A DNA stretch of 52,992 nucleotides from Gemmatimonadota bacterium (GTDB lineage: Bacteria; Gemmatimonadota; Gemmatimonadetes; Longimicrobiales; Gaopeijiaceae). Numbering within the stretch: position 1 is the first letter of the stretch; each line of letters starts with the position of its first letter. Both the position numbers and the translations under genes were made by a program. Shown one piece after another: positions 34,555 through 42,770 of the stretch. The notes beneath the pieces were generated by a model. It saw only the letters and a program-made list of their open reading frames with translations, was not told the origin of the DNA and did no database searches. The stretch lies in NCBI GenBank assembly GCA_024638305.1, contig JAHEKN010000004.1, positions 1-52,992 of the forward strand, given 5' to 3'.

Positions 34555-35256
34555 TCAGAAGGGGTTGGTGGCGAAGACGGAGAACTCGGGCAGGAAGCCG
34601 CGCCGGTCGATCTTGAGCGCGCCCACGATGGCGTCGGCGATCTCACGGGGGCGGAGCTTCTTCTCCGATCGCTCGCGCTCGACCCCGGCCTTGGCCGCGA
34701 ACTCGGTCATCACCTCGCTCGGATTCACGAGCATCACGCGCACGTTGTGACGCCTCAACTCGTCACGCCAACACTCGGTCATCCCCCTCAGCGCGAACTT
34801 GGACGAGCTGTACGCCGTACGCCCGGCACTCCCGCGCAGACCGGACGTGGACGAGATGTTCACGAGCTCCCCGGAACCCTGGTCGATGAAGTGCCTGGCG
34901 GCTTCGCGCGCCATCAGGAACGGCCCAAAGACGTTGGTGCGGTAGACGCTCTCCAGCTCGGCGAACGACGTATCGACGAGCGGCTTGAAGACGCCGTATC
35001 CGGCGTTGTTGACCAGGATGTCGATCCGCCCCCGCTTCTCCACCACGGCGCCCACGGTCCGTACGGCGTCGGCCTCCACACCCACGTCGCCGACCAGGAA
35101 GTCCACCCCCAGATCGCGGGCCGTGGCGCGGAGCGCGTCCTCGCGACGACCGGTGATGGTGACGTGGCAGCCCTCGGCCGCGAGCGCCTCCGCAATTGCC
35201 CGCCCGATGCCTTCGCTTCCTCCGGTCACCAGCGCCACCGCGTTCCTGAGCTCCAT
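34555..35256 (-). CDS. classical SDR-family oxidoreductase
   Basis: A 233-residue SDR starting at ATG 35256, with AGGAGG just upstream. All catalytic features are intact: TGGSEGIG cofactor loop, NNAGYG, Ser in ISSTSGLRG, and YSSSK. The C-terminus (RPREIADAIVGALKIDRRG) is that of the 3-ketoacyl-ACP-reductase-like group. NAD(P)-dependent reduction of a carbonyl is expected; substrate unknown. Divergent from the DUF2277 gene. Confidence 0.9.
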   Translation of the reverse strand: MELRNAVALVTGGSEGIGRAIAEALAAEGCHVTITGRREDALRATARDLGVDFLVGDVGVEADAVRTVGAVVEKRGRIDILVNNAGYGVFKPLVDTSFAELESVYRTNVFGPFLMAREAARHFIDQGSGELVNISSTSGLRGSAGRTAYSSSKFALRGMTECWRDELRRHNVRVMLVNPSEVMTEFAAKAGVERERSEKKLRPREIADAIVGALKIDRRGFLPEFSVFATNPF

Positions 35257-35405
35257 CAATCCTCCTGGAAAGGCATCGTTGATCGTCGCCGTGGGTCCGA
35301 GCTCTTGGTGGAGCACCGCCACTGAGGGCGCGGGTCCGACTTGCCCGGCCCGGCCGAGCTCCGGAATGTTGGCACATCCGACCCCACAGTCGACCGAGGT
35401 TCGCA

Positions 35406-35696
35406 ATGTGCCGGAACATCAAGACCCTTTTCAACTTCGAGCCACCCGCCACCGAGGACGAGGTTCGGGCGGCGTCCCTTCAATTCGTGCGGAAGATCAG
35501 CGGGTACAACAAGCCGTCTCAGGCCAACCAGGAAGCCTTCGAGACCGCGGTCGACTCGGTCGCCAAGGTTGCCCAGGATCTGCTTGGCTCCCTCACGACG
35601 GGCGCGGAGCCCCGTGATCGCGAGGCGGAGGCCGCGAAGGCGCGGGCCCGAGCCGAGAAGCGCTTCGGCAAGGCCGGGACGGGAGCCGCGGCCTAG
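35406..35696 (+). CDS. DUF2277 family protein
   Basis: A 96-residue protein that begins MCRNIKTLFNFEPPATEDEV, the signature of DUF2277, followed by LQFVRKISGYNKPS and a basic, alanine-rich helical tail (residues 74-96). Cytoplasmic, function unknown. The family is widespread in Actinobacteria, Proteobacteria and Gemmatimonadota. The annotation rests on the strong N-terminal match. Confidence 0.92.
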   Translation: MCRNIKTLFNFEPPATEDEVRAASLQFVRKISGYNKPSQANQEAFETAVDSVAKVAQDLLGSLTTGAEPRDREAEAAKARARAEKRFGKAGTGAAA

Positions 35697-35744
35697 GGCT
35701 TACGCCTCAGGGTCGGCCCGGTGAGTCGCGTGCCCGGCAGCGAA

Positions 35745-37007
35745 CTAGTCCGATCCCTCCGGCCACGCCACCCGGAAGCCGCTGACGCCGTAGTTCGTGG
35801 TCGGGTCGTAGCCGAGCCGATACGAGCCCCGTTGGGCCGATTGCAGGTACGCGCCCCCACGGAGGCCGCGCCAGGTTCCGGTCTCGGGACCGCGGGGGTC
35901 GAGCGTGTCCGCAGCCTCGTAGAAACCGAACCAGTTGGACACCCACTCCCAGGCGTTGCCGGAGAGATCGTAGACACCTTCAGCGGTCGCGCCGGCCGGC
36001 CGTGACATCACCGACCGGGCGTCGCTGGGCCGGTACAGCCCCAGCCGGTCCGAAAGCCATGCCCGACCGTCGCTCGCCAGCCCCCGGATCCCCTCGGGCC
36101 GGTCCTTGACCAAGCATTCGGCGTAGAAGGACAGCTCGCACGACGGATCGGCGTTCCCCCACGGGTAGGTCCGTCCCTCCGTGCCACGCGCCGTTCGCTC
36201 CCACTGCGCCTCGGTGGGCAGCGCCCCGCCCAGCCAGGCGCCGTAGGCCATGGCGTCGTACCACGTGACGCAGACGGCGGGCTGACGGGGCTGCCCGGGG
36301 CAGCGTTGATCGGGGTTGAAGCGGCGATACTCCTGATTGGTGACTTCGTGCTCGTGGATGCTGAAGGCGTCCAGCGTCACCAGCCGGGCCGGGCTCTGCC
36401 GTCCGGAGAACCCCCTGCCGTACGCGAGCCCGGTTGCCGTGTCGTCTCCCATCAAGAAGGCGCCGCCAGGGATGCGCACCCGTCGATTGAGCGTGGTATC
36501 GTCCGCGGTGTTGGGGGGCACCAGACCGCTCGCTTCCAAGAACGCCGCTCGCACGGAGTCGCGGAGCGCGAGCGCCTCGACCCGGAGCGCCTCGTTCCGG
36601 GCCGCCACGTCGCTCAGCAGATACGTCATGTATCCGAACGCTCGGCGCGAGCCGAACGCGGCCCGGTCGAGCCGCCGCAGCACGTCCAGACGGAAGGAGG
36701 CACCCGCGTGCAGCCGGTCGAGGAGCCGTTCCGGCGGCTCTCCGAACTCCACCACTAGTCGCCCGAGCGCAGGCGCGACCATGCCGGGATCCGCCGTGGT
36801 GACGCGGGTGAGCAGCGTCTGTCGCAGGCTCTCCCTGGAGTTGCGCGCAGAGCGCCAGGCCAGCCCGGCCGCCAGGGTCAGTACGACGACCGCCGCTGCG
36901 ACGATCCAGCGCCCACGGCCTCGGAGGCTCCTTTCACTCACGTCGTCCCCTGGCCCCGTTCCGACGTCGTCCAGCGCCGTGCCGCCTCGCCCATCAACCC
37001 GCTCCAT
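35745..37007 (-). CDS. SUMF1/FGE-fold membrane protein without formylglycine cysteines
   Basis: A 420-residue protein starting at ATG 37007. One transmembrane helix covers residues about 34-50. A helical region (55-170) contains no known domain. The C-terminal 240 residues are an FGE-sulfatase (SUMF1) domain: IPGGAFLMGDD, IHEHEVTNQEYRRF, LPTEAQWERTARG, YDLSGNAWEWVSNWF and GVSGFRVA. True formylglycine-generating enzymes need a cysteine pair near GGxxLC; here the equivalent stretch reads RGGAYLQSAQRG without Cys, so it does not activate sulfatases. The family is used as a binding or scaffold module, often with kinases. The N-terminus looks cytoplasmic, so the domain would be periplasmic. Confidence 0.85.
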   Translation of the reverse strand: MERVDGRGGTALDDVGTGPGDDVSERSLRGRGRWIVAAAVVVLTLAAGLAWRSARNSRESLRQTLLTRVTTADPGMVAPALGRLVVEFGEPPERLLDRLHAGASFRLDVLRRLDRAAFGSRRAFGYMTYLLSDVAARNEALRVEALALRDSVRAAFLEASGLVPPNTADDTTLNRRVRIPGGAFLMGDDTATGLAYGRGFSGRQSPARLVTLDAFSIHEHEVTNQEYRRFNPDQRCPGQPRQPAVCVTWYDAMAYGAWLGGALPTEAQWERTARGTEGRTYPWGNADPSCELSFYAECLVKDRPEGIRGLASDGRAWLSDRLGLYRPSDARSVMSRPAGATAEGVYDLSGNAWEWVSNWFGFYEAADTLDPRGPETGTWRGLRGGAYLQSAQRGSYRLGYDPTTNYGVSGFRVAWPEGSD

Positions 37008-37154
37008 GGTACTGGAAGATCCCTACCGCTACGGCGCCTCGACCCGCGAGCCCTGCGGGCCCGTCCTCCCTGGCTTCGGGTCGATGCAGGGAGACCCACG
37101 ATTACCCGTTCCGGCCGCTGCGCAGGTTCCATACCGCACTCTGGACCAGGTCGA

Positions 37155-37182
37155 GGCGGGGCCTCTCCAAGAGGCCCCCGCC
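37155..37182 (-). terminator. GC-rich hairpin downstream of the SnoaL-like lipoprotein gene
   Basis: GGCGGGGCCTC (37155-37165) and GAGGCCCCCGCC (37171-37182) pair with one bulged C and a five-base loop, ending seven bases past the stop of the minus-strand gene at 37189. There is no T-tract after it on the minus strand, so termination is inferred. Confidence 0.45.
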
Positions 37183-37188
37183 GCTCCG

Positions 37189-37662
37189 TCACGGCGAGGG
37201 TGGCTCCGAGTTCCACACGTCCAGAACGATCTTCCAGGACCCGTCCGTCTGCCTCCGCCAGGTGTGGACGTCGCGGACCCGGTCCCGGGTCGGGGCCCCG
37301 TCCCCGCTCCGGATCGTGATGTCTCCGATCGCCAGGGTCCAGCCCATGTCGCCGCCGTCCGCTACTTCCGCTCTCGCCAACTCGAACACGAGCTCGACAC
37401 CCGGAGTCTCGATGAAGCCGAAGCGGTAGTCACGCACCGCGTCGATTCCCTGCACGCGCGCCGCGCCGGGTGGGACCATCACCGCGTCGTCATCGTAGAA
37501 CGCCACCACCGCTGGGGCGTCCTTCGCCGAAGCGGCCTCCTGGTAGGCTACGGCGGCCTCCCGCAGCGCGGCGAGCGCGGTCTCGCGGTCCACCGGAGGT
37601 GCGGAGCCGCAGCCGCCCAACACGAGCACAGTCGAGGCTACGGATGCGATCGGTCGGATCAT
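37189..37662 (-). CDS. SnoaL/DUF4440-like lipoprotein
   Basis: A 157-residue protein with a lipobox at LVLGGCGS (Cys18). The mature part is an NTF2-like domain: LREAAVAYQEAASAKDAPAVVAFYDDDAVMVPPG, the usual first helix and acidic motif of DUF4440, and a final SWKIVLDVWNS strand. It belongs to the same superfamily as the gene at 34030-34509, but sequence identity is low, so the two are not recent duplicates. Likely periplasmic and lipid-anchored; function unknown. Confidence 0.85.
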   Translation of the reverse strand: MIRPIASVASTVLVLGGCGSAPPVDRETALAALREAAVAYQEAASAKDAPAVVAFYDDDAVMVPPGAARVQGIDAVRDYRFGFIETPGVELVFELARAEVADGGDMGWTLAIGDITIRSGDGAPTRDRVRDVHTWRRQTDGSWKIVLDVWNSEPPSP

Positions 37663-37871
37663 CGTCTCGTCCTATTGCCGGTTCCGGGACGCCGGTCGAG
37701 CCGAGCGCCCTGCCGCGCGGAGGATCCTGAGCGGCCGTCGCTGATACTAATGGGGAAGGCCGGCGCTCCCGTCGACCGTCGAACCCCTCCGACCCTCTCA
37801 CCGACAACGGATCCACCCGCCTTGGGAACTACCCACACCTGCCCCCCGCAATCGCTGGCGCCGTCCGCACG

Positions 37872-38714
37872 GTGCTGAGGCGACCGCGAGCGACGCTCAT
37901 GAGCCTGGTCTGGCTGGCCCTGTCTGCGTACGGCGCGTACGCCGGCCTCCTGTTCCTGTCGCAGAGGAGCATGGTGTTCCCGGGCACGCGCCTGCGACCG
38001 CCGTCGACTGCGCCCGCGCCCCCGCCGGGCGTGGAGCGGATTTGGCTCCCGTTTTCCGGGGGACGGTCGGAGGCGTGGCTCGTGCCGGGCGTCGCGGAGC
38101 CACCGTGGCCCGCGCTCGTGTTCGCCCACGGGAACGGCGAGCTGATCGGCGACTGGATCGGAGTGGCGCGCAGCCTGGCCGCCGAGGGCGTGTCGGTACT
38201 GCTGGTCGAGTATCCCGGATACGGTCGCTCCGAGGGTCGTCCGTCCCGCGCCACCATCCGAGAGGTGTTTGGCGCCGCCTACGACCACCTGGCCGAGCGG
38301 TCCGACGTCGACGCCGGCCGGGTGGTCGGCTGGGGCCGGTCGCTCGGCGGGGGCGCGATCACGGATCTGAGCCTGGACCGCGACCTCCGTGCGCTGGTGC
38401 TCGAGTCCACGTTCACGTCGGCAGCCGCCATGGCGCGTCGCATGTGGGTGCCGGGGTTCCTCGTTCGCGACCGCTTCGACAACCTTGGGGCCCTGGCCCG
38501 CTTTTCCGGGCCGGCGCTGGTCTTCCACGGTCGGAGCGACGACGTGATCCCCCATGCGCACGGTGTTCGCCTGGCGGACCTGGCCGACCGGTTCGAGTTG
38601 ATCTCCTGGGACTGCGCCCACAACGACTGTCCACCGGATCCGGGCGAGTACATCCGCCACATGTTGGAATTCCTGGTCCGGACCGGCGTGCGGCCGGCGA
38701 ACGAGCAAGGATGA
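37872..38714 (+). CDS. alpha/beta hydrolase with N-terminal membrane anchor
   Basis: A 280-residue protein (GTG 37872; ATG 37899 is an alternative). An N-terminal hydrophobic helix (about residues 12-30) is followed by a serine-hydrolase core: oxyanion HGNGELIGD, VEYPGYGRSEG, nucleophile elbow GRSLGGG (Ser within GxSxG), acid site FHGRSDDVIP and the late CAHND histidine. It resembles the BEM46/YheT-like membrane-anchored hydrolases. It overlaps the next gene by four bases (ATGA). Substrate unknown. Confidence 0.88.
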   Translation: MLRRPRATLMSLVWLALSAYGAYAGLLFLSQRSMVFPGTRLRPPSTAPAPPPGVERIWLPFSGGRSEAWLVPGVAEPPWPALVFAHGNGELIGDWIGVARSLAAEGVSVLLVEYPGYGRSEGRPSRATIREVFGAAYDHLAERSDVDAGRVVGWGRSLGGGAITDLSLDRDLRALVLESTFTSAAAMARRMWVPGFLVRDRFDNLGALARFSGPALVFHGRSDDVIPHAHGVRLADLADRFELISWDCAHNDCPPDPGEYIRHMLEFLVRTGVRPANEQG

Positions 38715-39058
38715 GGCGGCGCGGGCATGGGCGGTCGCGCCTGCCACCCGCACACCTTACGGTCCGACTGCTGGTCAAGTCGTTCTTCTTCTGGCTGGTC
38801 GTCCGTGGCGCGCTGCTCGGGCTCGGCGTGCCAGGGCCACTCGCGGCTGTTGACGTGCCGGGCCCGGCCCCGCTCGCTTCCCTCGGGATCGTCGCCGTGG
38901 TCCTGCTGATACTCTGGGCCGACATGGCGTTGCTCCGCGAGCGCCTCTTTCTCGAGAACCTGGGAGTGGGGCGCGCCGGCATGATCCGACTCGCATTCGG
39001 CTTCCTGATGGTGATCGAGGTCACCACCCAGGTCGCCGTTCGCGTGCAGGTCCCCTAG
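38711..39058 (+). CDS. small membrane protein upstream of an ABC ATPase
   Basis: A 115-residue protein (ATG 38711, overlapping the hydrolase stop). It has three hydrophobic stretches (about residues 18-38, 46-70 and 90-112) and a basic N-terminus. I do not recognise a family. It lies three bases before an ABC ATPase gene, so a reduced membrane partner is plausible, but a 115-residue permease would be unusually short. Confidence 0.65.
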   Translation: MRRRGHGRSRLPPAHLTVRLLVKSFFFWLVVRGALLGLGVPGPLAAVDVPGPAPLASLGIVAVVLLILWADMALLRERLFLENLGVGRAGMIRLAFGFLMVIEVTTQVAVRVQVP

Positions 39059-39061
39059 CCG

Positions 39062-39766
39062 GTGGATCGGTTGCTCCGCGCCGAGGGGTTCAGCAAGGCC
39101 TTTCGCGGGAAGACGGTGCTGAAATCCGCCAGCGTGTGGGCCACCGCAGGTCGGGTCACGGCCCTGCTCGGGAGGAACGGGTCGGGCAAGTCGACGCTGC
39201 TCCGCTGTATGCTGGGACTGATGGAGGCGCACTCCGGCGTCACCTCCTTCGACGGGATCGCCGAGGAGCGTCCCCGGCTCCGCCGACTCGCTCGGCGCGG
39301 TCTGTTCTTCCTGCCGGACCGCAACCTGCTGCCCCGTTCGCTTCGGTTCGGCCAAGTGCTGCGGGCGGTCGAATCCGCCCACGGCGTCTCCGGGGATCGC
39401 GCTCGGACGCTTTCCCAGTTCGGAATCGAGGGCCTCGAGCGGAGGCGGGTGTCCCAGCTCTCGGGCGGCGAACGGCGAAGGTGCGAATGGGCGCTGGCGC
39501 TGCTCAGCGGTCCCCGCTGCATCGTGGCCGACGAGCCGCTGGCCGGTGTCCAGCCCAACGACCGGTCGCTGATCGCGGATGCGATGCGAGAAGCCGCCGC
39601 TGGCGGCTGTGCATTCGTGGTCACGGGTCACGAGGTTCCGGAGCTCCTGGATCTTGCGGACGAGGTCGTGTGGATGGTGGCGGGCACCACGCATGGGTTG
39701 GGGACCCCGGCCGACGCGCAGGCCCACGGCCAGTTCCGGAGGGAGTACCTGGGCTCCGAGGGTTGA
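39062..39766 (+). CDS. ABC transporter ATP-binding protein
   Basis: A 234-residue ATPase starting at GTG 39062. It has Walker A (GRNGSGKST), signature (LSGGERRR), Walker B with the catalytic Glu (CIVADEPLAG) and the H-loop (VVTGHE). The Q-loop lies near FFLPDRNLLPRSL. Sequence style is that of LptB / branched-chain-type ATPases. No permease gene is recognisable next to it; the only close membrane proteins are the 115-residue one upstream and the carrier downstream. Function is therefore open. Confidence 0.92.
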   Translation: MDRLLRAEGFSKAFRGKTVLKSASVWATAGRVTALLGRNGSGKSTLLRCMLGLMEAHSGVTSFDGIAEERPRLRRLARRGLFFLPDRNLLPRSLRFGQVLRAVESAHGVSGDRARTLSQFGIEGLERRRVSQLSGGERRRCEWALALLSGPRCIVADEPLAGVQPNDRSLIADAMREAAAGGCAFVVTGHEVPELLDLADEVVWMVAGTTHGLGTPADAQAHGQFRREYLGSEG

Positions 39767-39824
39767 GCGCTGTCCCCGAGGAACGGCCGGTGGCCCATGG
39801 CCGCGACTTGGGGGAGGGCCTACC

Positions 39825-41264
39825 ATGTTGGCTCGATTCCCCCCTAGAAGGCAGGGGCCGTTGAAACGTCTGGCGCAAGCGCTCAATATCGGAGACGAGG
39901 AGCTCCCGCTCGCCCTCCTGGCGACCGCGTTCTTCTTCTTCGTGCTCTGCGGCTATTTCTTCCTCCGCCCAGTGCGAGACGCCATGGGCGTCTCGGGTGG
40001 GATGGACGACCTGCGCTGGCTGTTCGCCACCACGTCGATCACGTCTCTCGTCTTCGTCATCGCCTTCGGTGGCGTTGTCGCACGCCTCAACCGCCGGAAG
40101 TTCATTCCGGTCGGCTATCTGTTCGTGATCGTGTGCCTGATCGGCTTTTCCGGGCTCCTCATCTACGACGGGAGCATCGGCGGTGGGTTGATCGGGACCG
40201 ATTCGGAGACCGGACTCGCCCGTAGCGTCGGATACGTCTTCTACGTCTGGCTGAGCGTCATCAACCTGTTCACCACGAGCATCTTCTGGGCGTTCATGGC
40301 CGACGTGTTCAGCGTCGATCAGGGAAAGCGGATGTTCGCGTTCATCGGCATCGGCGGGACGTTGGGCGCCCTCATTGGCGGTTGGGCCACGACGGTCATA
40401 AGCGGCCTCACCGAGTCGGTCTTCCTGCCGGCTGGCCTGATGCTCACGGGCGCGTCGCTCTTCGGCGTGGCCATCGTGTGCATGCTGTCGCTCGACCGGG
40501 CCGCAACCCGCCGGTCGTCCGAGTACGCGGCCAAGTGGGGCCAATCGCGTGAGGAGGCCGTGCGCCGCTCGGAGCAGCGCGTGGGGGGCACGGCGTGGGA
40601 GGGCGTGTCGGCTCTGCTCAAGTCGCCGTACCTGCTCGGCATCGGGTTGTACATCATCCTGCTGGCCATCTCGAATACGCTGATCTACTTCACGCAGGCC
40701 AACATCATCCTGGACAACGCCGACACATTCAGTCAGCGGGTGGGGAGCTTCGCCCAGTTCGACATGTTGGCCCAGGGCGCCACGCTGATCACGCAGATGT
40801 TCATCACCACGCACGTCATCAAGCGCGTGGGCGTGGGGTGGACGCTGGCCATTCTCCCCCTCGTCACCACCGCCGGCTTCGTCGTGCTCGCGATTTGGCC
40901 CATCTATGGGGTGATGGCGATCTTCCAGGCCCTGCACCGGGCCACCCGCTACGCGTTCTCGCGCCCGGCCCGCGAGACCCTCTTCAGCGTCGTGCCGGCC
41001 GCCGAGAAGTACAAAGCCAAGCCGATCATCGACGTGTTCCTCTACCGCGGCGGGGACGTGGCGGGTGCGGCCATCGATGGTGCCATGGCCGCGGTCGGCA
41101 TGTCGCTCAGTTGGATCGCCGCCACGACCGTGCCCTTCGCGGCGGCCTGGTGCGGCCTGTCGGTGGGGCTGGGGCGCGCCCAGACACGCCGCGTCGACGA
41201 CGAGCCGAGCGGGGCCGGCCCCGGCGCGCCCGACGAGCCGACCCAGACGGCGGCGCTGGCCTAG
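39825..41264 (+). CDS. nucleotide-translocase (NTT/Npt)-like carrier 1
   Basis: A 479-residue protein with about 11-12 transmembrane helices; start ATG 39825 with GGGGGAGGG upstream. It shows the ADP/ATP-translocase-like (TLC) pattern: FFFFVLCGYFFLRPVRDAMGV near the start, VDQGKRMFAFIGIGGTLGALIGG, and a late KYKAKPIIDVFLYRGGD motif. Known NTT members exchange nucleotides in Chlamydia and Rickettsia, but related carriers occur in free-living bacteria and may have other substrates. It is a paralogue of the protein at 50854-52194, matching in order and motifs. It lies 83 bases before the acyltransferase cluster. Confidence 0.82.
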   Translation: MLARFPPRRQGPLKRLAQALNIGDEELPLALLATAFFFFVLCGYFFLRPVRDAMGVSGGMDDLRWLFATTSITSLVFVIAFGGVVARLNRRKFIPVGYLFVIVCLIGFSGLLIYDGSIGGGLIGTDSETGLARSVGYVFYVWLSVINLFTTSIFWAFMADVFSVDQGKRMFAFIGIGGTLGALIGGWATTVISGLTESVFLPAGLMLTGASLFGVAIVCMLSLDRAATRRSSEYAAKWGQSREEAVRRSEQRVGGTAWEGVSALLKSPYLLGIGLYIILLAISNTLIYFTQANIILDNADTFSQRVGSFAQFDMLAQGATLITQMFITTHVIKRVGVGWTLAILPLVTTAGFVVLAIWPIYGVMAIFQALHRATRYAFSRPARETLFSVVPAAEKYKAKPIIDVFLYRGGDVAGAAIDGAMAAVGMSLSWIAATTVPFAAAWCGLSVGLGRAQTRRVDDEPSGAGPGAPDEPTQTAALA

Positions 41265-41347
41265 GATCCCCGAGGACCGCTCTTTGCAAGCATCGCGGAT
41301 CGCCCGACCGCACCACGTGATCCGCCGGGGTCCCGAGACCGCCTGAG

Positions 41348-42769
41348 ATGCTCTTTCACTCCGTTGACTTCTGGGCGTTCTTCGCCCTGGTCGTCACCCT
41401 CCATTTCCTGCTGCCCCACGCCGCCCGTTGGGTGCTGCTGCTGCTTGCCAGCTACTTCTTCTACATGAGCTGGAATGCGGCGTACCTGATCCTCATTCTG
41501 CTCTCCACCGGCGTCGACTACGTGGTGGGTCTGCGCATGGCCGCCACGAGCGCCCAGCGTGCCCGACGGCGCCTGTTGGCCGTCAGCCTGACGGCCAACT
41601 TGGGGCTCCTCTTCGTCTTCAAGTACTGGGGCTTCTTCGGAAGCAACGTGAACGCCCTCGCCGGCTTGCTCGGCATGGGCGAGGTGGTGCCGCGGCTCGA
41701 CGTCCTGCTCCCCGTAGGTATCTCCTTCTACACGTTCCAGACGCTCAGCTACACCATCGACCTCTATCGCGGCGTCATCGGTCCCGAGCGCCATCTGGGC
41801 CGGTTCGCCCTGTACGTGGCCTTCTTCCCGCAGCTCGTGGCCGGGCCGATCGAGCGCGCGCGCGCGTTCCTGCCGCAGATCCCGGTGGCCAAGCGGTTCG
41901 ACTACGACCGCATGTGCTCCGGACTGCAGCTCATGCTGTGGGGTCTCTTCAAGAAGGTCGTGATCGCCGATCGGCTGGCGCTCTACGTGGATGCCGTCTA
42001 CGGAAACGTCCCCCAGCATTCGGCGGCCAGCTACCTGCTGGCTACCTACGCGTTCGCGTTCCAGATCTACTGCGACTTTTCCGGGTACTCGGACCTCGCG
42101 ATCGGCGGCGCGCGAGTTCTCGGATTCGACCTGATGAAGAACTTCTCCCGGCCGTTCTTGTCGATGAACGTCCTGGAGTTCTGGAGACGATGGCACATCT
42201 CGCTGTCCACCTGGCTCCGCGACTACCTCTACTACTCGCTCGGTCGTGGGGACAACTGGGTGATCATGCGGAACCTCACCATCACCATGTTCCTGGGTGG
42301 CCTGTGGCACGGCGCCAGTTGGAGCTTCGTGCTGTGGGGGCTTCTCCATGGCGTGCTCCTGGCGGCCTCGGCCTCCACGCTGGCCGCCCGGGACGGCATC
42401 TACCGGCGCCTGGGAGTCCCGAGCTGGCTCCGCCGGACCATCGCGGTGGTGATCACGTTCCACCTCATCGCGATCACTTGGATCTTCTTCCGAGCGGAGA
42501 GCATCGGAGACGTCTGGACCATTTTCGCGGCATTCGCCCAGCCTTGGGGCGAGCCGTTCATCGATTCGGGGCGTACGCTCCTGCACGCGAGCTGGGGTTT
42601 GAGCGTGCTCGCCGTGGCGCATCTCGTGCAAGAGCGCCACGGAAGCGGCCGCGCCCTCATCGGCAAACAACCCCTTCCGGTCCGCTGGGGGATCTGGTAC
42701 TTCCTGATGTTCTCGATCGTGCTGTTCGGGGTCGACTCGGGGAGCCAGTTCATCTACTTCCAGTTCTGA
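41348..42769 (+). CDS. MBOAT O-acyltransferase, AlgI/DltB type
   Basis: A 473-residue membrane-bound O-acyltransferase with about ten helices. Characteristic segments: LFVFKYWGFFGSN, LLPVGISFYTFQTLSYTIDLY, FFPQLVAGPIERA, FWRRWHISLSTWLRDYLYY and LGGLWHGASWSFVLWG, where His321 (WHGAS) is the conserved catalytic His of the family. These enzymes carry an acyl group from a cytoplasmic thioester through the membrane to a hydroxyl outside. The next gene encodes an AlgJ/DltD-like SGNH protein and the one after that an ACP, the usual partners. Acceptor unknown. Confidence 0.94.
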   Translation: MLFHSVDFWAFFALVVTLHFLLPHAARWVLLLLASYFFYMSWNAAYLILILLSTGVDYVVGLRMAATSAQRARRRLLAVSLTANLGLLFVFKYWGFFGSNVNALAGLLGMGEVVPRLDVLLPVGISFYTFQTLSYTIDLYRGVIGPERHLGRFALYVAFFPQLVAGPIERARAFLPQIPVAKRFDYDRMCSGLQLMLWGLFKKVVIADRLALYVDAVYGNVPQHSAASYLLATYAFAFQIYCDFSGYSDLAIGGARVLGFDLMKNFSRPFLSMNVLEFWRRWHISLSTWLRDYLYYSLGRGDNWVIMRNLTITMFLGGLWHGASWSFVLWGLLHGVLLAASASTLAARDGIYRRLGVPSWLRRTIAVVITFHLIAITWIFFRAESIGDVWTIFAAFAQPWGEPFIDSGRTLLHASWGLSVLAVAHLVQERHGSGRALIGKQPLPVRWGIWYFLMFSIVLFGVDSGSQFIYFQF

Positions 42770-42770
42770 T

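Noticed and set aside
35745-37007. Sulfatase-activating formylglycine-generating enzyme
   Set aside because: The required cysteines are missing and no sulfatase gene is in the window.
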